Source: Malus domestica
Lineage: Eukaryota; Streptophyta; Magnoliopsida; Rosales; Rosaceae
DNA: 64,000 nt
Reading direction: 5' to 3'
Assembly (NCBI RefSeq): GCF_042453785.1
Contig: NC_091671.1
Span: forward strand, 40,938,501 to 41,002,500
Under the pieces are notes generated by a model. The model saw only the letters and a program-made list of their open reading frames with translations. It did no database searches and was not told the origin of the DNA. This document shows, piece by piece, positions 37,677 to 49,125 of this stretch. Position numbers and translations under genes: made by a program. Numbering within the stretch: the first letter of the stretch is position 1; the number at the start of each line of letters is the position of its first letter.

Positions 37677-40607
37677 TATGCAAGTATTAGGGATCTCTCA
37701 AATAATTTTATTTGAGGGACACATTGTGATGCGCATTATGTAACTTTTTAACGATCCAAATCGTCTATATTTTAGTACATTATTCATGATCATCCTTGGA
37801 AAAACTTAGACAAATCCAAAACCGTTAAGCCACATTCATTTGCAGTAAAAAAAATAGATGAATTCTTCGAAGAAGCACTAAAATGGCTACCTTCTAATTA
37901 AGTGGTCAAATGATTTTGGATTTTGATGAATCTTTGTAAGAATGATTTATGAATTAAGATATGAATATTCAACAGTTAGATCGTCAATACTCATCATAAA
38001 TTCAGTCCAACAAGATGTCTCTATTTTATAGAGTATATAACTTCAATCATAAGGATCAATTTCTAATCACATAGCTTCATAATAATTTTGTAAAGCTTTT
38101 GCATAATTTCCTTCAAAGCAAGCCGACATTTGTTACTGCATGTCGTCATTAAATTCAAAAAATCTTCATTCCAGAACCGTAAATGAGATTTTCATCTGAT
38201 ACGGCTCCTCCTTTATGTGCATAATGACAATAATACATGGAATAAAAAATGATTAAAATATCCTCCCTATAAACTAAAGGGGGCGCAGAAGTGCTAGTGT
38301 AAGACAATCCACTTTGACTCATTTTTATAGTTTACAGGCTTGTGTTTTACCTCTTTTCATTGAAATAGGATCCACATAAGGAAAAGCGATCGTCATTCGT
38401 TGGTTATTAGAGAGGCATCTCGAAAACGTTCAGGTTGAAATATGATTTTCAAATTAAGTTCCGGATGTTGCCAACAGAAGTAACGATGCTTTGGGTCGTT
38501 TATCAATATCAGTAATTTCAAGCACAGTTCTATGGGAAGGAATTTACCCCACGATTCCAACCGGGGAGAACAGGCCGTTCAACAAGGGTTATCTAGTCCT
38601 TCGTTACGAGCAGAGGGGAATGGCAGAAAACAAAAGTTTCCAAGACCTTGCCACCCTGCCTCACCCTGACATACAAATGATGAGATCCCTTCCTCCTTTT
38701 GAGAACGTACGTACTACGTAGAGTGGACACGGCATGTGTTCGAACAGAACACAAACGGGGTACTACTTTCATACAGATTAAAAGAAGAAAAAAAAACAAC
38801 ATATTTTCGCATATCTTCATGATATATATACTTGAGAGCAGTACAAAACCTAAACCCTATAAATCCCTCCTAGTCCTAGCTAGATTTCTCTCTTCTGTTT
38901 CCTCCCAAGAGTCCAGCTGATAGACAGATGGGAAAAGGAGACAGAGATAATACTCTAATATATAGAATCCCAATCTGTTACCATATTACAATACCAAACC
39001 AAATTAAAATAGATTAGAGACAAGACACGTAGGAATTAATTAATACGTAGGTAGCTAGCTCACAGCAGAATGACGTACATGCAAATGCAACAATATCGAT
39101 CGATCATGTATTGATGGCTTGTACCTAAAAAATGGGCCGTCTCATCAAGTTATAAGGAAGGAAGAAGTTTCCCAAGGTTTACAAGCTGGAATTCTAAATT
39201 CTTAGCTGTACAACTACGAGTCGCAGCCATCTCATATCTCATATCATATCTCTGTGTGTGGATATCGGAAGAAACCAAACCTCTTGGCCTGGCCTTGCCT
39301 TGTAGACCTGCGTGAGTCCAAAATGGTCCCTAACCAATGGGAGCAAGAGCAACAAACTTATCCTCCATTATTGTCTAGTATGTCTCCATCCCATAATAAT
39401 CTCATTCGAACAGCAAATTTTAGTATTTCATCAATCATATATATCGTCCATTCTTAATATTAATTACATCATCGACAATTATATTTTAACGAACAAAACG
39501 ATTTGATTGACCTTGTATTTATGTCAAGGCACATTATTGAAACAAAGCTTCAAACACCTTCCTTACATGTATTTTAAGGTTCGTTTGGTAACCATTTTGT
39601 TTTTCATTTTTTATTTTCATTTTTGTTTTAGAGATATAAGAGAAATACATGCATGAGAGAAATGAGGGATATAGAAGAGTTACTAATGATGGTATGAGAA
39701 ATGTTTAATCCAAAATAAACTTATAAGGAAAAGCACATAAAATGAAAATAAAAAATAAAAAAACGTTTGAAGTTATTAGTTTCACTTTCAAGATTTTGTT
39801 TTCATTCATTATTTATTTATTTATTTTCATGTTTCACACTGTTGTTCTTTATCCTTCCTTTCTCCCATACATATACTTCTTTTGTGTCTCAAACACAACG
39901 TTTAAAAACCAAAACGAAAATAAAATAGTTATCAAACACGACCTTTAATTTTTTGAAAAACGCAAACTAGGAGGCATAAAATCCTCATGATAATAGCCAA
40001 TGAGGAGGACTCCGTTAGTTAAATATAATTATTGTACATGAAATTAATTAAGAATATCTGTCGAATTTTAATTTGTTTGGTTCATATAATTTTGGTGAGT
40101 TACAGAAATGAGCATGATTATTAAGTTATATATATTGCAAGAGATAACTAAATAATGTGACGGTATATAATTAAATTTATTCTTTAATAATTAAAAAAAA
40201 AAACACTAACTATCAACCGTCATATCATGTGATTTAAAAACATAATCTCTCTTACATTGTCTTATGATATATATCCAGCTCCAACGCGAATAATGTATTG
40301 AAAATGGAACCAAATGAAAGGAGGGCATTCCCATTGCCATCGCCATCGTGGTAGTGGCAGCAGCAACTAGCAACTAGCAAGCATTGTCCAAGAGTCTGGC
40401 TGATCTGGACACCGGCAGTGGTCCTTGAAACGTGGGACCCAGCACGAGGAAATGACACGTGGACAGTGGGCTTAGAGGATCACACTCACAGGGTGAGGTG
40501 GCCAAGAGAATGGTAGGAAATGAATGAATGAGTTTTGTGAGGGTAAATAGGGTTTGGGGTTTGGTGGGGGCACGGCGCTCCCCACTCCAGACTCCAGGCA
40601 GCCGCAG

Positions 40608-40641
40608 AGGAGAGAGGAGAGAGGAGAGAGGAGAGAGGAGA
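40608..40641. repeat. GAGAGAG minisatellite
   Basis: AGAGGAG-type 7-8 bp units repeated about five times in a purine-only tract, in a GC-richer patch with no recognised gene. Confidence 0.7.
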
Positions 40642-42992
40642 GCGGAAAGGGAAAGGAGGGAAAAGTTAATTATATAAGCCCATGCTGGCTGATGCTGCTG
40701 GCAAGTCGCGATCTATACATCCATCCATATTTCATGTGCATTCATTCATTCACTCAAAGAAATGTGGAATGCGGGTGAAAAATTATAAAAGCAAAGCAAA
40801 GCAAAGCAAAAGGAAAAGCATGATTCCTGTGCCTTGCAATGCAATGCAATGCATGGGTCACTTTCTCTACTTTCACCCCGGCCTTTAAAATTTCCTTGTT
40901 TGCTTGCTCGCTAGCTTATCATCCAATTGACCCACTCTAATTATATTTACTAATCTTCTCTTCCTCAATTTCTCTATTCTTTATAATATCCTATTTATTT
41001 TACTGATCGTCAAATCATTAGACTCACTATCTCTCTCTTATTTTTTGAGATTCAATGACAAACTTATCGTATTCTCAATCATCTAATTCGAATAAGGAAA
41101 AGAATATATTCTTTAACTGGGGATTATGTAAAGAAAAAAGTTGCTGCTAATATAAGCTTTTGGTTTATTTTATGAACTTGCTTAATAAATCAATCGAACA
41201 TTTGAAATTGTTTTTTGTATTGCTAACGAAGCATCTTACACTCTGGCCCAAAAAAAAAAGAAAATATCAAAACATCTCCACATGTCACACTATCCCACAC
41301 ATGTAATGTAATACATTTGGTAGCATTTCTTGAATAATTTGACCACTCATATGAAACAACATATATTTAATTAGTAATCAAAATAACAGATATGCTATAC
41401 TTAACGACCCTCTAATCAATTAATCAAAATATTTGAAACTCTAAGCATGTATCAACACGTATTGGAAATTACTTTGCTTTTTTTTTAATTGTGTAAGATT
41501 AAATTAATAGATAAGCTATACTTATTACTTAACCACCCTCTAATCAATTAATTAATCAAATACTTAACATGTCTATGTTTAGGTGTGGATTCGGAAATGA
41601 CATATTTTAATTATAGAGTTGATCATAATCCACAAAGCAGCGTCAAATTATATGGAAATGGAAGAAAAGATGATAATTAATGAAGGAAAACCAATAATCT
41701 AAGTAAATCTTAAAAAAAAAGTTTTCCTTTATAGGATAAAAGATAAAACATGAGTAAAGTAGTGCATTTGGATGCCTTCATTCTTCGATTCATTTTGGTT
41801 TTCCTTTCTTTTCAAAAGATCATTCCCATTTTAACATCATCCACTAATCAATGATTCAAGGCAAAATGTCAAGTGAATCCAATATATTATTACAACGAGC
41901 CCATACCTTCTTTTTAATATTAATGTGATTCAATATGAAACTTCCATACATTTATAAATTTCTACTAATATATATGCCGATACGTATACCTAAAACATAG
42001 ACTAGTTAACTTGCGAGGAAGCTAAAAAAAAAAAAATTAAAATACGAATTAGAACAAAAAATAAAAAAATATTTAATTATCATATTTAATTTAAAATTGA
42101 GTACAAAATAAAATTATTATGATACTGATCACAATTTAATAAAAGGATAGTAAAAAAAATGACAGGATAATTCGAACCTAATAAAGTGAACTCAACCCAG
42201 TAATGAGTCATAAAATTAGACTTTTATCAAGTTTACTCAAAATTAATTAATAATTCAAGCATGGTGTTTTTTTTTTTTTTTTAAATTTTAATTTTATTAA
42301 GTATTTTGAGTATTTATTAATTCATTAGTTGGAGTTTTGGGGGCTAATTTGGTGGTTTCTTATCTTGTGCGGCCGGAAGTTTGAACCCAAGGAGCTGTGT
42401 GATTGATCATTGGGTATATCTAGTCGGAATCATGCGGTGAGCCGGTGCACCCAGTGTCATTGGTCATATCGCAGGGTCGTAGGGTTGAGAGACTTGAGAG
42501 AGAATCTAACCACAGTTTGCAGTGAGGTGCGTGTTCCTGGTGGCGCCAGCTATTAACTTCAAGGATCAAACCCCTTTTTCTCTCTTTTATTTATTATTTA
42601 ACTTAATTTTATTTTAATTATGCAGAGTCAAAGCTGGCAATTTCTTTTATTAATAACAATAATAATAAAAATGAGGGCTTTGTTCTCCCCACCACCTTCC
42701 CCCTCCCCCCCCCCCCCCCCTCTTATATTTACTCTCCAAAATTTTGAGCAGATTTTAAATCCTCCTCCTCCTGCTCCTCCCTCTCTCTCCTTCTCTTATC
42801 TTCTTTTTTTTTTTTTTTTTTTTTTTTGCTTCCATATATAAATACATAATTGTCCTTCCTTCCCTTCGGCCTTCCCGTCCCTTGTTTGGAAGGGAATATT
42901 GCAGAGAGGAAAAGAGGAGAGAGGAGAGGAGAGGAGAGGAGAAGGGGTTGATGGTGATTGGTGAAGTCTCTTACAAGAGATTAACAGCAACA

Positions 42993-45450
42993 ATGGCTGC
43001 TACTCATTCATCTTCCTGTCTCTCTTCCACTTCCAATGAGAAGAAGCACTGGTGGCTTAGCACCCGAAAGGTATTGCTTTTCATCTTGTTTCTTACTTAC
43101 CACTTGATTCATTCTTTTCTCAATAAAGGCATTCAAATTTGTAGAGACATGAATGTTGATTGCACAGGTTGTTAATTTTTCAACTTTGCTGGTAATATTG
43201 ATTGCACAGGTTGTGGAAAAGTATATGAAAGACGCCAGAAGCCTGATTGCGACCAACGAACACAGCGAGATCGCATCGGCTGTGGGCCTTCTGGACGCGG
43301 CTCTCTCCATCACCCCCCGCCTCGAGGAAGCCCTCGAACTTAAAGCTAGGTCTCTCCTCTATCTCCGCCGCTTCAAGGAGGTCGCCGATATGCTCCAGGA
43401 CTACATTCCCAGCCTCAAAATGGCAACCGACGACGCTTCCTCCTGCTCCTCTGGTGGCTCTGACACTTCGTCGCAGCCGCTTTCCCGGGAGCGAGTGAAG
43501 CTTCTCTCCTCCAACAGCGGCAACTCGTCCTCCCGGTGGCCGGAACGGGATCCTTCCTTCAAGTGCTTCTCTGTCGCGGACTTGAAGAAGAAGGTCATGG
43601 CAGGCCTCTGTAAAAACGGCGAAAAGGAAGGGCAATGGAGGTAAATTACAGCCCTTGGATTGATTGATTGATGATTGATGATTGATTGCCGCTCTGTTCC
43701 ATTGGTTTTCCAAATTGTCATTGCGCGTTGGAGTTTTTCTGTGTTGGGCTTTTGATGACTTCACCGTCCCATTATTTATTTTCAGATCAGCCTTGTTGTT
43801 GTGCCTTTACGTTTCACTACTAAATGCACTGCCAACTATTTTAAATGAAATTCTCGATTTTATATATTCCAAAAGAGAGCTCGATTTTAACCCGTTACGT
43901 TGGTAATGTGTCCCTCCCTCTCACTCGAGTTTGTAAATTTTTTTTTAACAAATTGGACATGAGAAGAATGAAATCCAGTCGTGTTCCAGAAAATTTGACT
44001 TCCAAATTTGCACAGCCAGCTAATCAATTTTTAAAATATAAATAAAATGTAGGATTTGGCTAATTGCCGTGTGCCCCACATTATTATAAACTTTAATCTT
44101 TAGTTAGGGTACCATTTCTTGTTTTTAATTACTTATTATTGCCAATTGAGTTAATTTACCAATTGGCGACACAGGTATTTGGTACTGGGCCAGGCGTGTT
44201 TCCACCTCGGCCTAATGGAGGACGCCATGGCTCTCCTCCAGACCGGGAAACGCCTCGCCACTGCCGCATTCCGCCGCCAGAGCATATGCTGGTCCGACGA
44301 CAGTTTCTCTCTGTCCAGCTTCAATCTCTCCAACGACATGCTCTCTTCCGCCAACGCACCCGCCTCGCCTCCTAGGTTGCTATCCGAGTCTGAAACCGTT
44401 ACCCATCTCCTCACCCACATTAAGCTCCTCCTCCGCCGCCGAACCGCCGCAATCGCTGCCCTCGACGCAGGCCTTTACTCCGAGGCCATCCGCCACTTCT
44501 CCAAAATTGTGGACGGCCGCCGTGGAGCTCCACAGGGATTCCTGGCAGAGTGCTACATGCAGCGCGCCTCTGCTTTCCGGGCAGCGGGGCGGATTGCCGA
44601 GGCTATCGCGGACTGCAATCGGACTCTGGCTCTTGAGCCGAGTTGTATACAAGCATTGGACACGAGAGCCTCACTTTTGGAGACCATCCGGTGTTTGCCG
44701 GATTGCCTACATGACCTGGAGCACTTGAAGCTTTTGTACAACTCCATCTTGAGGGATCGGAAGCTGCCGGGGCCGGCGTGGAAGCGGCACAACGTGAGGT
44801 ACAGGGAGATTCCGGGGAAGCTGTGTTTGCTGACGACCAAGATACAGCAATTGAAACAGAGGGTGGCTTCGGGGGAAACAGGAAATGTGGATTACTATGC
44901 TTTGATTGGGTTGCGACGGGGGTGTTCGAGGTCCGAGTTGGAGAGAGCCCATTTGCTGCTCTGTTTAAGGCACAAGCCCGATAAGGCCACCATTTTCATT
45001 GACCGGTGCGAGCTGGTGGACGATCGGGATGTTGATTCAATTAGGGATAAAGCGAAGATGTCAGCTCTGTTGCTTTACAGATTGCTGCAAAAGGGTTATT
45101 CAAACGTGATGGCAACCATCACGGAGGAGGAGGCAGCTGAGAAACACAGGAAGAAGGCTGCAGCTGCATTACAGGCAGCTCAAGCAGCAGCAATGCAAGT
45201 GCATGTATCCCAAAACCAAGCCCAAGAATCTCGAATGGAATCCTCCTCCTCCTCCTCCTCTTGTTCTTCCAATTCTAGCAATAGGAATCGTAGTAATCAT
45301 AATATGCATTCGTCGTCATCGGAAGCCAAAGAAGCGGCGGCGTCGTTCCAAGGGGTGTTTTGCAGAGACATTGCGGTGGTGGGGAATTTGCTGTCCCAGG
45401 TTGGGTTTAACCGCCCAATTCCAGTCAAGTATGAGGCACTGAGCTGCTGA
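42993..45450 (+). CDS. TPR-repeat protein with degenerate J-like segment (3 exons, 594 aa)
   Basis: Likely co-chaperone-type scaffold; no enzyme activity is expected. Exons are 42993-43070, 43210-43640 and 44175-45450, joined in frame. N-terminal helices (SEIASAVGLLDAALSITPRL, then ALELKARSLLYLRRFKEVAD) form TPR-like pairs. A Ser-rich linker follows, then FKCFSVADLKKKVMAGLCKN. More TPRs span about residues 170-410 (YLVLGQACFHLGLMEDAMAL; QRASAFRAAGRIAEAIADCN). After them comes DYYALIGLRRGCSRSELERA with HKPDK, a J-domain-like end where the canonical HPD tripeptide is changed. The C-terminus has an Ala-rich coil and a poly-Ser tract. ATG at 42993 has the better context (ACAATGG); an in-frame ATG at 42951 would add 14 residues. 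An alternative acceptor 42 nt upstream of exon 2 is in frame. Confidence 0.9.
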
Positions 45451-46639
45451 TTGAAAAATTGAAAGTATAATACCGGCGGGAAGAATCTTGCTTCATTTTG
45501 TTTTCTGTCTGTAGTCCTGTAGTCCTGTAGTCTGTACAAACCAAAAAAAAAAAAAAAAGAATATTTCAAGACTTGCCGGGAAATTTTGTCACCATTTTTC
45601 CATTTTCCTTATCTAGTACTACTCTGCTAGTACGGCTGCCGCTTCGACTAGTGCGTGTACAAATTTTCTACTTATTGATTTTTTTGCTTTTATCCGATCA
45701 TATAAACCAATTATGGGTTTTATTTAAAATCTCATTAATATAAACAATTACAATTTTTAATTTTTAATTTTTAATTTAAAAAATATAGTAACTTACATTA
45801 TTACATTAATGTCAAGGACCTCAATAAAAAACTAAAAACTAACAATGTTTCAATAAAAGAATATTGATAGTTAGGGATCCAAAATGTCCCTTTATTTATT
45901 CACATATTTTACTCTATAAATTATTCCACTGTTACTTTGCAACCCCGTAAAGAGCTTACTAAATCAAGAAAAAATAGTAATGCTATTGCTACTGCTACTG
46001 CGCATACACACAGAGAGATTTATGTAATGATATTACAGAATCCAGATACATTCATTCCTTCATGCACGTGTTCGTAAATATAACACTGTTTTCAAATATA
46101 TATATAACATACATACAACCGTTTGTGTTTGTGTAGGAGCATCATTATGTTTGTTTGTGGGGGATCCGATGACACATTTTTTATACATTTTTTTTTGGTA
46201 TAACTAACTTTATAATGTATTTCAACGATCTGAAGGTCTTCTCTCAAAGGTTATCTCTCTAAAATCACCAAAATTCAAAATTATATTACCGTTGGATTAA
46301 ATTTAATGTTTATTTGTACAAATGTATTCGTCCATTTTCAAGTTAGGATTATTTAAGAAGGGGAGAAGGGAGTGGTTGGAAATTAATGAGATGAAGAACA
46401 ACCACTTTCAAGAATTACAGTACAGATGAGATTGAGATGGATCCAAAGGCAGTTGGTTAATGGCTTTTGTAGCTAAAACTGTAATTGCATTTATGGTTTT
46501 AGGTCCCAAAAAGCAAGGGGTTCGCTATTCCATGGGAAATGTCTGTGTCCACTGGCTGCGCTGCTGCTCCATCCAAAATTTACCAAACTGTCAGTTTTCC
46601 CTTTGCCGGAAAAGAGGACAGGATACGACTGTTTGCCAA
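45451..46639. other. Intergenic after the TPR gene
   Basis: Likely 3' UTR, then AT-rich sequence. Nothing definite recognised. Confidence 0.4.
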
Positions 46640-46817
46640 CGAGTAGGATTATCTCATCTCTTTTCTCATCTCCTATTTGAACGGTCACAGTTAAGACACG
46701 TCAACATCTTATATTAATTTTTTATAAAAAAAGAAAAACAAAATAGAGAAAATAAGAAAAGGAAATAAAAAGAAAAGGAAAAGGAAATGAAAAGAAAAAT
46801 GAAGAGAATCCTATTCC
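46640..46817. mobile_element. 178-bp MITE, copy 3 of the 22541 family
   Basis: It runs CGAGTAGGATTATCTC to GAGAATCCTATTCC, an inverted-repeat pair. The flanking 9-mers GTTTGCCAA (46631-46639) and GTTTCCCAA (46818-46826) match at 8 of 9. The interior has ATTTTTTATAAAAAAAG like the other two copies. Confidence 0.72.
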
Positions 46818-47027
46818 GTTTCCCAATACCAAATGCGAGAAAAAGATTGTATCGGTCCCAGCCTACCCAACCCCAGCAGGACCTAATAAATACGCACACA
46901 CACTCACACACACAACACTTCTGGGTTGCAAGTGAAAAAGATCGTAGCAAAAATGCTCCTGTTTAAAAAAACAGCAGACGGAACATTTACTCTAGTCACG
47001 GTTTCCTTTTCTTTTGTTGCAAGTGTG

Positions 47028-47614
47028 AGGCTATCTACAACCCAAGGTTGACCGGAGGGTTAGTTTTAATCCTCTGATCTTTCAATATATTAATATTTTA
47101 ATGAATAGTATATGCTTATATTTGCCTTCATTTTCAACCGATGGCTAAATGACCAAATGACTCGTTTTAGCCATGTCACAAAAAACCATCTCAAACCGAG
47201 AGTCAAAAGGCTATAGTATGAAATGTGAAGAATTGAAATATAATAAGGTAAGACAATATGAAATGGTGAAAAATATGTGTGAAATGGTGTAGGAAAAAAA
47301 TTAGAAAACAAAAAAAAACAAACAAACAAACGTCCAAAAAAAAAAAGTGGCTTGTTAAAAAAAATAAAAAAAAGGGCTGGGACCAAAAAAGTTCGTAAAC
47401 CCTAAACCTAAAGTGGCCTGGAAAAAAAAAACAAAAACAAAATGGGCTAGTCAACGGGCTGGCTGGCTGGCTGAAGATGGCCAACAGGTTGGCCCTCTGG
47501 CCCATTCAGATTCCGTGGAGCCCACGAGCCCTTTACCCTAATCTTCGGTTGGAGACGATTTTCGGACTATTTTCAACCATCTGATCCTCTGAACCCTTCG
47601 GTTGGAGATGACCT
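47028..47614. mobile_element. Putative TIR element (~587 bp)
   Basis: AGGCTATCTACAACCCAAGG on the left pairs with AGGTCATCTCCAACCGAAGG read from the right (16 of 20). TTCGGTTGGAGA occurs twice near the right end. No target duplication could be fixed, so the outer limits are tentative. Confidence 0.45.
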
Positions 47615-47844
47615 GATGATATGAGCAGTGAGCTCCTTTTATCCCAATCACTCCGCTTTAGCTTCCATCCCTACAATCCACTCTTCAATTATGTTTTGCT
47701 TTTCTTAATTGGCTCCACCCTTTTATTTGTCACTTTAATAAACATCAACCAAAAAGATGATTTGGGAATTTCCAATTGTCACTAATCTAATCATCTTCAT
47801 CATGCATTGTATGTATTATGATTAATCAAATTTACCAATCGGAT

Positions 47845-47850
<6 letters not shown>

Positions 47851-47924
<74 letters not shown>
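47851..47924. repeat. (CT)37 microsatellite
   Basis: An uninterrupted 74-bp CT run. Confidence 0.97.
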
Positions 47925-47927
<3 letters not shown>

Positions 47928-48291
47928 ATATAACATATAATTGCTACATGTTCTTGGGGTGTTGAAAAGTAGTAGGTTAGCAACCACTTGCTAATAATCA
48001 ACAATCCACAAGGCTGTAATTGCGCTCTTAATTACTCTCTCTCTTACTTTTTTTTTTTTTGCTCCTCCTTATGCTTTCATAAGGGTGGGTGGGTGTATGA
48101 TGATATAATAAAGTAGGAGTACGCTAGTTCTAATGTTGGAAACCATTCATTGTAAAAATAAAAAATAAAAAAATAAAAAAACGTGAAGATTGATGTTTTA
48201 CACAATTGTAATGACTGTTAATCTATCAATGAAATCACTATTGTTTCTCTTAAAAAAATGATAATAAATTAGGTAAAGTGGGTATAGATGG

Positions 48292-48383
48292 TAAAATTTG
48301 GTCACTCACTCTCTTTGACTTATATACCTTAATTTGCTAAAATTTGGTCATTCACTTTCTTTGACTTATATACCTTAATTTGC
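48292..48383. repeat. 46-bp tandem duplication
   Basis: The unit TAAAATTTGGTCACTCACTC...CTTAATTTGC is present twice head to tail with two mismatches. Confidence 0.85.
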
Positions 48384-48905
48384 AGCATCACCTTTTAGCC
48401 TTTTAGCTAGTTGTGGAAGTCCTGTTCTTTCTTTGTGTGTTGAAACTTGAAAGTTGAAATCACTCCGCCACCCGCTCCCCCCCCCCCCCCAAAAAAAAAA
48501 AAAAAAGAGAACACCGTTCACTTCTTTTGGCAGTTTTTCCAATTGTTTCAGTTGGTTGAATGGTTCCCGCTTTTATTCGCTCTCTGTCTCAACCCTCAAG
48601 CTAGTAAGCTACTACCATATGATTCTATGTGAGGGGCCACCAATAAGAAATGTAAACGTAAGTGAGACGTTTATTCTAATGTAGAGAAATGCTAAGAAAA
48701 CTCTCTTTAAGTTGGACATAGACTATTTATCGTCTCATAATTTAAAGTTAATTTTTATATCAACATTATAAAATATTGTACCAAAAACATATAGCAGAAA
48801 GTTCATAGAGAATTTTACTTTAAAAAAGTCTCTTTCGCATATATCCTTTCAAGTTCGACCATTAATCACTAGTGTTAACCACTCTCAAGGCATGATTCAT
48901 CAGAC

Positions 48906-48910
<5 letters not shown>

Positions 48911-48985
<75 letters not shown>
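48911..48985. repeat. (CT)37 microsatellite, second locus
   Basis: A 75-bp uninterrupted CT run about 1 kb from the first one. Confidence 0.97.
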
Positions 48986-48988
<3 letters not shown>

Positions 48989-49125
48989 ATAAGACATAGG
49001 TGATTGATGGCCTATGAGGGATGAGGAGGTTGGATCGGATGGACCTCTAAGAGAGTAGAGCTTGGAAATAGAAATGGAAAAATAAAAAAAATTGGATATA
49101 TCTGGGTGGAAACTAGAACTAAGTG

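Larger units (their letters stand above)
33523..42880. other. Long intergenic stretch without a convincing gene
   Basis: AT-rich with scattered simple repeats: a CACCAC run near 36500, (TATG)n near 37650-37675, and a GAGAGAG minisatellite near 40608-40641. Around 38490-38730 and 40240-40680 base composition is more gene-like, but the open frames are short and I recognise no protein. Homopolymer C and T runs at about 42707-42830 precede the TPR gene. It could hide a non-coding RNA gene. Confidence 0.4.

Noticed and set aside
38491-38721. Short plus-strand frame reading RPFNKGYLVLRYEQRGMAEN
   Set aside because: Composition looks protein-like, but it is 76 codons, has no recognisable domain, and no splice partners or promoter were found.
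40240-40690. GC-richer patch with GAGAGAG repeats that might be a 5' leader
   Set aside because: No coding frame follows within 2 kb, and the TPR gene has its own leader much closer; a non-coding transcript cannot be shown from sequence alone.
42340-42545. Stretch with a GGTTCAAAC-like B box on the minus strand, possible SINE or tRNA
   Set aside because: No cloverleaf or A box at the right spacing and no poly(A) or target duplication could be found.
43180-43764. 194-codon minus-strand frame over TPR exon 2
   Set aside because: GC-rich antisense shadow of the TPR coding exon; no domain and no independent promoter.
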